From Clostridia bacterium (lineage in GTDB: Bacteria; Bacillota; Clostridia; Christensenellales; Aristaeellaceae), in assembly GCA_016295665.1 (NCBI GenBank), contig JAEDKS010000164.1, positions 1-5,084 on the forward strand: a DNA stretch of 5,084 nucleotides, in the 5' to 3' direction. The position numbers were made by a program, and so were the translations under genes. Positions 1 through 5,084 of this stretch are shown here, piece by piece. The notes below the pieces were generated by a model that had not been told where the DNA came from, ran no database searches, and worked only from the letters and a program-made list of their open reading frames with translations. Each line of letters starts with the position of its first letter. Positions within the stretch are counted from its first letter, which is position 1.

Positions 1-806
1 GTCTCGTGGCAGCTCCAGTACAGCCAGCACTCGGTGTACTGGTGCACCAGCAGGTTCTCCAGCCAGCTCAGGTTGGGGTTCAGCAGGCTGCCGTACTGGG
101 ACACGTGCTCCTCCTCCACCATGCCGATCTCCTGGTACAGCCGCTTGCCCGTCTCCTCTGGATAGTTCGCCGCCACGTTCATATAATAGTTCATGGTCTG
201 CTGCTCGGCGGCGGTGATGACGTTGGCCGCAAGCACGTCCAGCGTGGACGGGTTCGCGGCGGTCATGGGATAGCGGATGGAATCGTAGGGGTGGCGGTGG
301 TGGGCGATGGTGGGACGACCCGGCATGATTTCGGTGTAGCGGCCCACCAGATTCTCCGCCTTCTCGCCGGACTGCATGTCCAGATAGTCCGCGTAGCGGT
401 AGAGGTGGTCGAAGTCCTCCAGCAGCGCAAAGTCCAGCGCATTCTTCAGCCCCGCGTCGCTCACGCGCTTGGCGAGGTGGGCCGTCAGATCCACCGCCAG
501 CTGCTCGTAGCCGATGGTGTGCTCCAGCATCGTCTCGTCCAGCGGCTTCAGGTGGCACAAGAGCTTCTGTTGCTGCTGCTCGCTGCGGCGGATCAGCGCC
601 AGCTGGCGGCGAACCTCGTTGTCCACCGTGTGCCGGGAAAACTGATGGGAGAACCACACGTTTTCAAACTCCGTGCCGTTCATCAGGATCAGGCGCGTGC
701 GGGTGTAGGGATCCACGCTGCGCTTGTCGTAGGGCTCCGGGCGCATCGCCGCCCAGTCCAGGATCAGCTCGGCCTGCCTGCCGGGCTGCATCTCAAACGG
801 ATTCAT
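1..806 (-). CDS. Ferritin-like domain protein (3' end beyond window)
   Basis: This gene reads leftward from ATG at 804-806 and runs off the left edge after 268 complete codons with no stop. The product is helix-rich and soluble, with no signal peptide. It shows the spaced carboxylate/histidine pattern of a ferritin-like four-helix bundle. Candidate metal ligands are E95 or E101 in EHTIGYEQL, E130/D131 with H134 in LLEDFDHLYRY, E201 in AEQQTMNYY, and E231 with H234 in EEEHVSQY. The last is a proper ExxH motif; the second helix offers DxxH or ExxxH instead. Such folds usually bind a di-iron or di-manganese centre, but the reaction here (iron handling, peroxide removal or other) cannot be deduced. 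The start is supported by a strong ribosome binding site at 813-821. The gene is divergent from the unknown gene at 924. The ferritin-like assignment comes from motif recognition; coding on this strand is very likely. Confidence 0.78.
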   Translation of the reverse strand, partial: MNPFEMQPGRQAELILDWAAMRPEPYDKRSVDPYTRTRLILMNGTEFENVWFSHQFSRHTVDNEVRRQLALIRRSEQQQQKLLCHLKPLDETMLEHTIGYEQLAVDLTAHLAKRVSDAGLKNALDFALLEDFDHLYRYADYLDMQSGEKAENLVGRYTEIMPGRPTIAHHRHPYDSIRYPMTAANPSTLDVLAANVITAAEQQTMNYYMNVAANYPEETGKRLYQEIGMVEEEHVSQYGSLLNPNLSWLENLLVHQYTECWLYWSCHE

Positions 807-812
807 AAATAT

Positions 813-821
813 CCCTCCTTT
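813..821 (-). promoter_or_regulatory. Ribosome binding site of the ferritin-like gene
   Basis: On the minus strand this reads AAAGGAGGG, a near-perfect Shine-Dalgarno sequence six bases before the ATG at 806. It fixes the start of the leftward gene, which is otherwise masked by long spurious frames on the plus strand. Confidence 0.85.
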
Positions 822-838
822 GGGCGTAGTTTGCGCCC
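822..838. repeat. Short inverted repeat in leader of the ferritin-like gene
   Basis: GGGCG (822-826) and CGCCC (834-838) are perfect 5-base arms around a 7-base spacer. The repeat lies directly upstream of the ribosome binding site of the leftward gene. It could form a small leader hairpin or be a protein site, but 5-base GC arms are common by chance in GC-rich DNA. Confidence 0.3.
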
Positions 839-866
839 GCAATGCGCGTTTCATTCCCACTGTCGC

Positions 867-881
867 TTTCCCAAAGGGAAA
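867..881. promoter_or_regulatory. Candidate operator: perfect inverted repeat over the -35 region
   Basis: TTTCCC (867-872) and GGGAAA (876-881) are perfect 6-base arms around AAA. The element covers the proposed -35 and the start of the spacer of the rightward promoter, a typical place for a repressor or activator dimer. It is between divergent genes, so a bound protein could affect both. The regulator is unknown and none is encoded in the window. Confidence 0.4.
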
Positions 882-895
882 TTTTGTGCTATACT
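868..895 (+). promoter_or_regulatory. Predicted extended -10 promoter for the rightward two-gene unit
   Basis: A -10 hexamer TATACT lies at 890-895 and is preceded by TGC (887-889), making an extended -10 element. A weak -35 candidate, TTCCCA (868-873, four of six consensus bases), is 16 bases upstream. Transcription would begin near 901-903, about 20 bases before the ATG at 924, giving a short leader that holds only the ribosome binding site. This is the most AT-rich part of the intergenic region. It is a motif-based call; no promoter of comparable quality was found for the leftward gene. Confidence 0.6.
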
Positions 896-923
896 TGCAT
901 CAGATCGAGAGAGGGGGATTCCC

Positions 924-2237
924 ATGGGCAGCTTCTTCAACCTGTACCTGATCCACACCGGCGGTGCACCACAACGGGCACGGCTCCGGCTTCAGGACGG
1001 CTTCCGGGCCCGGGGCTACGACCTTCTGCCGGGCAATGCGGACGGCGAGCGCAGAATGCAGCTGTACGCATCGGCACGGCAGGCCTGGGGCGCGCTGGTT
1101 CCGGATTCCCCCGAAGCCGCAGGCCCCGACGAAGCGCGGCAGCTCACGCGGGAGCTGGGCGCTCCGGTGATCTATGCCGCCAACATGGACAGTGACGCGC
1201 TGGTTCTCTACCTCACCGACGGTGAGCGTGCAGAGGATCTGTGCATCGGCGATGGCGAGGCCTATGGGATCTTCCCGGAGACCGGCCCCGGCGCACTGTG
1301 GAACGATCTGCTCAAAACCAATGCAAACCGCGCGGCCTTCCGGGCGATCCTCTCCCGGGAATACGTATTTTCCGAAGAGGCGCTCAATGATCTTGCGCCG
1401 CTGCTGGGGGGACTGCCCGACCTGGGCGCGATCCCTCTGGACGGCGGCGTCGACGATTGTGAAACAAGGCCCTATTGCAGCTTCAATCTGGGGCACAGGG
1501 AAAGCGGCACGCCCTTCCGGATGAAGTCCGGTGCGCCGCCGGCGTTCGTGGATCAGCGCCACGTCGGCCACGACGTCAATGCGAACCCCTTCAGCGTCCG
1601 CTGCGAATCCTGCGGCGGCGAGGGTCGGGGTGTGGTGGTCGAGTTCCGCGCGGTGAATTACGACCCCGACGCGCTGGAGATGCCCTTCGCCACCGCATTC
1701 CACTTCGGCTTGCGGAAGGAGCTGTTCAAGGAGAGCCTGAGCACGGATGAGAAGACCCTGCATGAACGCTGCGGCTTCCGCGCCGTGCCCGAGCGCTGCA
1801 GCTTCGAGGACGGCAGTCGGGGCTGGATCGCCCGCTTCCCGGAGGTGCCCATCCTGCGGGGCGTGAATCCCGCCCACCCGCAGTTTGTCCACAGCCGGGG
1901 CATGAAGGAGCGCTTTTCATCCTGCTTCTGCGTCTACGCCGCCATCTGCGGCGACGCATTTCCGGTGGTTCGGGACGCGCCCATCGGCTTCCCGGAGCGC
2001 TTCCGGCTGCTGAATGAGCGCACCCGCATCCGCTGCTATCCCATGGAGAACTCCGATGGCGCAACGGAGCTGGAGATCGGCCTTGTGCAGTACGGCGACT
2101 TCAACATCGCCGTGGTGGAGGGCAACTGCTCGTGGAACTGGCCCGAGCCCATGCCCGAGCCCTACGGCCTTCGCCACGGCAAGACCCTTGCGGAGCTGGA
2201 AGCTGCGCTGTTGGCCCAACATGAATGGAGGAACTGA
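924..2237 (+). CDS. Uncharacterised 437-residue soluble protein
   Basis: I do not recognise this family. The start is ATG at 924, preceded by a purine-rich GAGAGGGGG ribosome binding site (909-917) and the predicted promoter; the same frame stays open upstream only because it is antisense to the ferritin-like gene. There is no signal peptide or membrane segment, so the protein is probably cytosolic. The N-terminal part (about residues 1-150) begins with hydrophobic strand-like FFNLYLIH, and carries W55 and NMDSDALVLYLTD from residue 87, an acidic DSD followed by alternating hydrophobics. The middle has a lone CESCGGEG (C227, C230). Further cysteines at 334, 336 and 342 could in principle join it in a metal site, but the spacing matches no zinc finger I know. 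The C-terminus is tryptophan- and proline-rich (NCSWNWPEPMPEPY). It ends 4 bases before the patatin-like gene, so the two are probably co-translated. Coding is confident, function unknown. Confidence 0.85.
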   Translation: MGSFFNLYLIHTGGAPQRARLRLQDGFRARGYDLLPGNADGERRMQLYASARQAWGALVPDSPEAAGPDEARQLTRELGAPVIYAANMDSDALVLYLTDGERAEDLCIGDGEAYGIFPETGPGALWNDLLKTNANRAAFRAILSREYVFSEEALNDLAPLLGGLPDLGAIPLDGGVDDCETRPYCSFNLGHRESGTPFRMKSGAPPAFVDQRHVGHDVNANPFSVRCESCGGEGRGVVVEFRAVNYDPDALEMPFATAFHFGLRKELFKESLSTDEKTLHERCGFRAVPERCSFEDGSRGWIARFPEVPILRGVNPAHPQFVHSRGMKERFSSCFCVYAAICGDAFPVVRDAPIGFPERFRLLNERTRIRCYPMENSDGATELEIGLVQYGDFNIAVVEGNCSWNWPEPMPEPYGLRHGKTLAELEAALLAQHEWRN

Positions 2238-2241
2238 ACCC

Positions 2242-3090
2242 ATGAAGACCGGGCTTGTGCTGGAGGGCGGTGCCCAGCGCGGCATGTTCACCGCAGGCGC
2301 GCTGGATGTGATGATGGAGCGCGGCGTGAACTTCGACGGCCTGATCGGCGTGTCCGCCGGTGCATGCTTCGGCTGCAACTACAAGTCCAACCAGCCGGAG
2401 CGCGCCATGCGCTACAATATAAAGTACATCCGCGACCCCCGCTACTGCGGCATGCGGTCGCTGATCAAGACCGGCGACCTCTACGGCGCGGACTTCTGCT
2501 ACCGGGAAATCCCGCTGCACCTGGATCCCTTCGATTCCGAGACCTTCCGCAAGTCGAGCGTGGAATTCTACGTGGTGTGCACCGACGTGCACAGCGGCGA
2601 GGCGGTGTACCAGAAGCTCACCAAGGGCGACGAGGAGGACATGGACTGGATCCGGGCCTCGGCGTCCATGCCCATGGTGTCCCGGGTGGTGCACGTGGGT
2701 GGGCGTGAGCTGCTGGACGGCGGCGCGGCGGACTCCATCCCCCTGCGCTGGTTCCAGAGCATCGGCTACGAGAAAAACGTGGTGATCCTCACCCAGCCGA
2801 GGGACTTTGTGAAGGAGAAGAACAGCATGCTGCCGTTGATTCGCGTGGTGCTGCGGAAGTACCCGAGGCTCATCGAAACCATGGCCCACCGCCACGAGGT
2901 CTACAACGCATCCACCGCCTACGTGCGCGCCGAGGAGGCCGCGGGCCGGGCCTTCGTGCTCGCCCCCGACGCGCCCCTGCCCATCAAGCGCACCGAAAAG
3001 GATCCCGAGAAGCTGCGCGCGGTGTACGAAATGGGCCGCAGGAGCATGGAAAAGAATCTGGACGCGATGATGGAGTTTTTGGAATCATAA
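2242..3090 (+). CDS. Patatin-like phospholipase family protein
   Basis: The 282-residue product is a patatin-fold serine acyl hydrolase, expected to cleave acyl chains from phospholipids or related lipids in the cytosol or at the inner membrane face. The oxyanion-hole loop is GGAQRG (residues 9-14), the nucleophile elbow is GVSAG with Ser38, and the second catalytic residue is Asp159 in LLDGGAADSIP, so the Ser-Asp dyad is intact. The C-terminal third (about residues 180-282, with RKYPRLIETMAHRHEVYN) resembles the extra domain of YjjU-type bacterial patatins. There is no signal peptide or membrane segment. The ATG at 2242 was chosen because GGAGG (2227-2231) lies 10 bases upstream and GLVLEGGAQRG starts the fold right after it; the frame is open further upstream only as a shadow of the preceding gene. 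The 4-base gap to that gene suggests one transcript with coupled translation. The lipid substrate is unknown. Confidence 0.92.
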   Translation: MKTGLVLEGGAQRGMFTAGALDVMMERGVNFDGLIGVSAGACFGCNYKSNQPERAMRYNIKYIRDPRYCGMRSLIKTGDLYGADFCYREIPLHLDPFDSETFRKSSVEFYVVCTDVHSGEAVYQKLTKGDEEDMDWIRASASMPMVSRVVHVGGRELLDGGAADSIPLRWFQSIGYEKNVVILTQPRDFVKEKNSMLPLIRVVLRKYPRLIETMAHRHEVYNASTAYVRAEEAAGRAFVLAPDAPLPIKRTEKDPEKLRAVYEMGRRSMEKNLDAMMEFLES

Positions 3091-3096
3091 AGGCAT

Positions 3097-3132
3097 GGCG
3101 GTGCAAGTCGTTCTGACCTGCGCCGCCTTTTT
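3097..3132 (+). terminator. Intrinsic terminator after the patatin-like gene
   Basis: GGCGGTGCA (3097-3105) pairs with TGCGCCGCC (3119-3127) over nine positions including one G-U pair, and five T follow (3128-3132). Three more pairs (GTC with GAC) can form inside the 13-base loop. It begins seven bases after the stop codon. The next gene ends at 3163 on the opposite strand, so the hairpin sits between convergent genes. On the minus strand the stem has one C-A mismatch and is followed only by a weak CCTTTAT, so it is less convincing in that direction. Confidence 0.8.
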
Positions 3133-3142
3133 CTGTGCACAG
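3133..3142. repeat. Ten-base perfect palindrome between convergent genes
   Basis: CTGTGCACAG is a perfect palindrome immediately after the terminator T-run and 20 bases from the mazF stop codon. It may be chance or may add to the terminator structure; no function is claimed. Confidence 0.35.
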
Positions 3143-3162
3143 TCTCCCTATCCACATCCGTA

Positions 3163-3513
3163 TCAATGAACTGGGAAGCCCAGGGACACCATCATGGCCT
3201 CGCTGACCTTCTGCATGACCTCCGGCTCCAGCGAGCCGATCTTCTCCCGCAGGCGGCGCTTATCCAGGGTGCGAATCTGCTCCGCCAGCACCACGCTATC
3301 CTTTTGCAGTCCCGTATTGCCCGCCGCCACCGGCACATGGGTGGGCAGGCGGGTCTTGTTGACCTGGCCGGTCACCGCCAGCACGATCACCGTCGGGCTG
3401 TAACGGTTGCCCACGTCGTTCTGCACCACGAGCACCGGGCGGATGCCGCCCTGCTCGGAGCCGACCACCGGATCCAGGCACGCGCTGAACAAATCTCCTC
3501 TCAGTATCATCAT
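3163..3513 (-). CDS. mazF: MazF/PemK-family mRNA interferase (NdoA-like toxin)
   Basis: The 116-residue product matches the B. subtilis MazF (NdoA) pattern throughout: RGDLFSACLDPVVGSEQGG, RPVLVVQNDVGNRYSPT, LPTHVPV, DSVVLAEQIRTLDKRRL and a C-terminal helix. This family is a homodimeric endoribonuclease that cuts mRNA at short sites (UACAU in B. subtilis) until bound by the MazE antitoxin. With the start at ATG 3513, the residues corresponding to catalytic Arg25 and Thr48 of the B. subtilis enzyme fall at exactly 25 and 48, so the protein looks active and full length. GGAG (3523-3526) lies nine bases upstream. ATG at 3510 is also possible, and an in-frame ATG at 3546 would add 11 residues but has no good ribosome binding site. 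The upstream neighbour is ypeB, 77 bases away, and no antitoxin gene is visible in the window. The leader contains an inverted repeat reaching the ribosome binding site. Confidence 0.93.
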   Translation of the reverse strand: MMILRGDLFSACLDPVVGSEQGGIRPVLVVQNDVGNRYSPTVIVLAVTGQVNKTRLPTHVPVAAGNTGLQKDSVVLAEQIRTLDKRRLREKIGSLEPEVMQKVSEAMMVSLGFPVH

Positions 3514-3524
3514 CGGTTCACGCT

Positions 3525-3555
3525 CCGCATAGAGTGTCTGATGCATCCTATGCGG
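3525..3555 (-). promoter_or_regulatory. Nested inverted repeat in the mazF leader
   Basis: CCGCATAG (3525-3532) and CTATGCGG (3548-3555) are perfect 8-base arms around a 15-base spacer, which itself contains the palindrome GATGCATC (3540-3547). As RNA, the mazF-side arm ends within the GGAG ribosome binding site (3523-3526), so folding could limit mazF translation. As DNA, the arm centres are 23 bases apart, about two helical turns, compatible with a dimeric regulator. It could alternatively be a weak transcription barrier after ypeB, though there is no T-run in the minus-strand direction. Confidence 0.5.
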
Positions 3556-3590
3556 GGTCGTGCGGCCGGGTGCGTAGGTCGTATCCACGG

Positions 3591-4910
3591 CTACATCACC
3601 AGCGTTCCGTTCGATTTTGAGATCACCTGCATCAGCTCCCGCTCCACGCCGGTGCGCGCATCCACGTACACCAGAAAGTCGCCGTCGGCATTGGCTGCGC
3701 TGATCTCGTAGCAGAGATACTCCGCACGGTTCTGGGGGATGACGCACAGCCTTGATGAGATCGCCGTCAGCTTCGGGCTGACCCTGCCCAGCGCCTCCTC
3801 CTCGGAAAGCGCCGGCTGGGCAAGCGTGCGCACGCTGTGGTTCTTCAGGTAGCCCTTGGCGTCCAGGCCGATCACGCTGCCGTCCTTCATGGACATCTGG
3901 ATCTTGACCAGATCCGGGTAGAGGATCACGCCGTCCTGCACCGCCGCGTAATTGATGGTCAGGATCCCGCCGTAGCGGCTGTAGTAGCTCATCTCCATCG
4001 CACCGTAGCCTCGGGAGATCAGGAAGGCCCGGGCGCGGTCGCAGAGCTCGGCTTCGGAAAGATTCACCTGCGTCTCCTGCACGTCCGGCAGCAGATAGAG
4101 CACCTCGCCGCCCATTTGGGTGACGCTTGCGGACATGCTGTAACCGTTGGACACGATGCGGAAGTCGTAGCAGTCCACCTCCGGGTGGCTCTCGCCCAGG
4201 TACGTCAGCTCCTGCACCGGCACGAAGGCGCGCAGCTTGGCCTCGGCCTGCTCCCGGGTGACCTCCTCCATGGCGGCGAGGTATTCAAAGTCGCCCACGG
4301 TCGCGCCGTCGGAGAAGGGGCCGTCGTAGAGCAGCACCGGGTACTCGGCAGCCTCGCCGGTCAGTGGGTAGAGGCTCTCGTCGCCGGTCTCGGCAAAGTC
4401 GTCCGCGCTGAACACCGCCTCGCCGCGCTCGTAGCGGTTCAGCAGCTCCTCCAGGCCCAGCGTGAAGCGCGCGGCGCTGTCGGAGAGCGTCACCATGGTC
4501 TGGTAGTCGCTGTCGGACACCTCCTCCCCCGCCGCCAGCTTCTGTGACAGGGTCTCGGCGAAGTCCTCCGCCTGGTTGATGAACTTGATGGTTGCGGACA
4601 CGGTCTCCTCGCCAAGCGGCAGCAGCGCAAGGTTGCCGCTGGCCCCCTGGGTCTCCCGGCTGATGTCGCCCAGCAGCACCTGCATCTGCGCGGGGTCGCC
4701 CGCCACCAGCAGCTTGCGGTAGTTGGCCGAGATGGCCTCGGTCAGCTCGCAGGTCTCGTAGAAGGCCTTCTGGTACACCGCGTTGATGCGCGTCTGCGCC
4801 TGCTCCAGCTGCTCCGACTGGGCGAAATTGAACACCGCAAGCGAGAGCAGCAGCACCGCCAGCATGGCGCAGATCGCGCCCAGCCAGTTTCGCTTCCTCA
4901 TACTTTCCAT
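3591..4910 (-). CDS. ypeB: Spore germination protein YpeB
   Basis: YpeB is a spore protein needed for the assembly and stability of the cortex-lytic enzyme SleB, which degrades cortex peptidoglycan at germination. The 439-residue product (B. subtilis YpeB is about 450) has a short basic N-terminus (MRKR), one hydrophobic segment at about residues 9-30 acting as an uncleaved signal or anchor, and a helical N-terminal domain to about 175. The characteristic YPVLLYDGPFSD follows at 190-201. Three PepSY-like repeats follow, at about 215-275, 284-350 and 368-428, the last ending VYVDARTG. I chose ATG at 4910 because AGGAGG is five bases upstream; a GTG at 4916 is also in frame but overlaps that site. 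The gene begins 10 bases after the sleB stop, the usual sleB-ypeB order, so the two are likely co-transcribed, presumably by the forespore sigma G. That promoter would lie outside the window. The stop is TAG at 3591-3593. Confidence 0.95.
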   Translation of the reverse strand: MESMRKRNWLGAICAMLAVLLLSLAVFNFAQSEQLEQAQTRINAVYQKAFYETCELTEAISANYRKLLVAGDPAQMQVLLGDISRETQGASGNLALLPLGEETVSATIKFINQAEDFAETLSQKLAAGEEVSDSDYQTMVTLSDSAARFTLGLEELLNRYERGEAVFSADDFAETGDESLYPLTGEAAEYPVLLYDGPFSDGATVGDFEYLAAMEEVTREQAEAKLRAFVPVQELTYLGESHPEVDCYDFRIVSNGYSMSASVTQMGGEVLYLLPDVQETQVNLSEAELCDRARAFLISRGYGAMEMSYYSRYGGILTINYAAVQDGVILYPDLVKIQMSMKDGSVIGLDAKGYLKNHSVRTLAQPALSEEEALGRVSPKLTAISSRLCVIPQNRAEYLCYEISAANADGDFLVYVDARTGVERELMQVISKSNGTLVM

Positions 4911-4915
4911 GCGCA

Positions 4916-4921
4916 CCTCCT
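4916..4921 (-). promoter_or_regulatory. ypeB ribosome binding site overlapping the sleB stop
   Basis: On the minus strand the junction reads TGAGGAGGTGCGCATG. The sleB stop TGA (4921-4923) runs straight into AGGAGG, which sits five bases before ATG 4910. A ribosome finishing sleB would be placed on the ypeB start site, consistent with coupled production of the two partners. Confidence 0.8.
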
Positions 4922-5084
4922 CAGATGGCGAAGGAGTGGTTGCCGATCACCGTCTGCACCGTCCGGGAGAAGATCCACTTGTCCTGGGCGGTCTTGGCGT
5001 TGTAGTAGTACAGGCAGCCGCCGGTGGGATCCCAGCCGTTGAGCGCGTCCAGCGCCGCGCGGATGCAGCTGGAGTCGGGCGTGT
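4921..5084 (-). CDS. sleB: Spore cortex-lytic enzyme SleB, C-terminal end (start beyond window)
   Basis: Only the last 53 codons are present; the gene enters from the right edge and ends with TGA at 4921-4923. The visible part includes AALDALNGWDPTGGCLYYYN, then KWIFSR and VIGNHSFAI at the end. This is the C-terminal signature of the SleB/CwlJ cell-wall hydrolase domain (Hydrolase_2). SleB is a lytic transglycosylase acting on muramic-delta-lactam-containing spore cortex peptidoglycan. The catalytic glutamate lies earlier in the domain and cannot be seen. Two visible positions differ from the common form as I remember it: Cys where Ala is usual in GGALYYYNP, and Ala after the YYYN. The following ypeB gene strongly supports SleB rather than CwlJ or another paralogue. 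Confidence 0.93.
   Translation of the reverse strand, partial: TPDSSCIRAALDALNGWDPTGGCLYYYNAKTAQDKWIFSRTVQTVIGNHSFAI

Noticed and set aside
867..885. TTTCCCAAAGGGAAATTTT as a terminator
   Set aside because: No gene reads rightward into it, the stem is only six base pairs with a three-base loop, and it overlaps the promoter. An operator is a better reading.
6..923. Plus-strand open frame continuous with the 924-2237 gene, which would make a 743-residue protein
   Set aside because: This stretch is antisense to the ferritin-like gene. Its translation is low-complexity (rich in V, H, L, Q, G, R), it spans the promoter and intergenic region, and it has no ribosome binding site. The good start is ATG 924.
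900..1892. 330-residue minus-strand open frame
   Set aside because: It is a shadow of the unknown gene at 924-2237. The composition is Ala/Arg/Gly/His-rich as expected from antisense GC-rich DNA, and no recognisable motifs were found.
2425..2429. TACAT in the patatin-like gene as a possible MazF cleavage site
   Set aside because: It matches the five-base B. subtilis MazF site, but one occurrence of a five-base motif is expected by chance, and the specificity of this MazF is unknown.
2101..2895. 264-residue minus-strand open frame opposite the patatin-like gene
   Set aside because: The plus strand has unmistakable patatin motifs (GGAQRG, GVSAG, DGG). The antisense product is His/Val/Ala-rich with no family features.
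3296..3481. Small 61-residue minus-strand open frame considered as a hidden antitoxin
   Set aside because: It lies wholly inside mazF in another frame, is Gly/Arg/Ala/Pro-rich, and has no ribosome binding site or antitoxin-like DNA-binding motif.
3514..3747. N-terminal extension of the MazF frame by 78 residues
   Set aside because: It overlaps the end of ypeB, has arginine-rich non-MazF sequence, and would displace Arg25 and Thr48 from their usual positions. MazF proteins are about 115 residues long.
3837..4547. 236-residue plus-strand open frame opposite ypeB
   Set aside because: The minus strand encodes a clear YpeB. The plus-strand translation is a His/Val/Leu-rich antisense artefact.

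Overview
The window looks like chromosomal DNA from a GC-rich (roughly 60-65% by eye), endospore-forming Clostridia-type Firmicute. The main evidence is the minus-strand order sleB (C-terminal end) then ypeB, the spore-cortex germination pair, followed by a MazF/NdoA endoribonuclease close to the Bacillus subtilis protein. Strong AGGAGG-type ribosome binding sites fit this. The species cannot be named from the sequence.

Layout, left to right. Positions 1-806 (minus) hold most of a ferritin-like four-helix-bundle protein that runs off the left edge. A 117-base divergent intergenic region (807-923) carries a plausible extended -10 promoter for the rightward genes and a perfect inverted repeat over its -35 side. 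Positions 924-2237 (plus) encode a 437-residue soluble protein I do not recognise. Four bases later, 2242-3090 (plus) encodes a patatin-like phospholipase with an intact Ser-Asp dyad. The two are probably one transcription unit, ending at a hairpin terminator at 3097-3132. The next genes converge on it from the minus strand: mazF (3163-3513), ypeB (3591-4910) and the last 53 codons of sleB (4921 to the right edge).

How the genes relate: SleB is a cortex-lytic enzyme and YpeB is its stabilising partner in the spore. Their near-overlap here (10 bases, with the ypeB ribosome binding site on the sleB stop codon) points to coupled translation. MazF lies 77 bases downstream of ypeB with no MazE-type antitoxin gene in the window. 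Its leader contains nested inverted repeats whose 3' arm abuts the ribosome binding site, so control of mazF may differ from the usual mazE-mazF operon. The unknown protein and the patatin-like lipase are probably co-translated, but their joint role cannot be read from the sequence.

No RNA genes, insertion sequences, CRISPR arrays, attachment sites or origins were seen, and no gene-free stretch exceeds 300 bases. I found no convincing evidence of a wholly new multi-gene system. The best leads are the antitoxin-less mazF with its structured leader and the uncharacterised gene coupled to the lipase.
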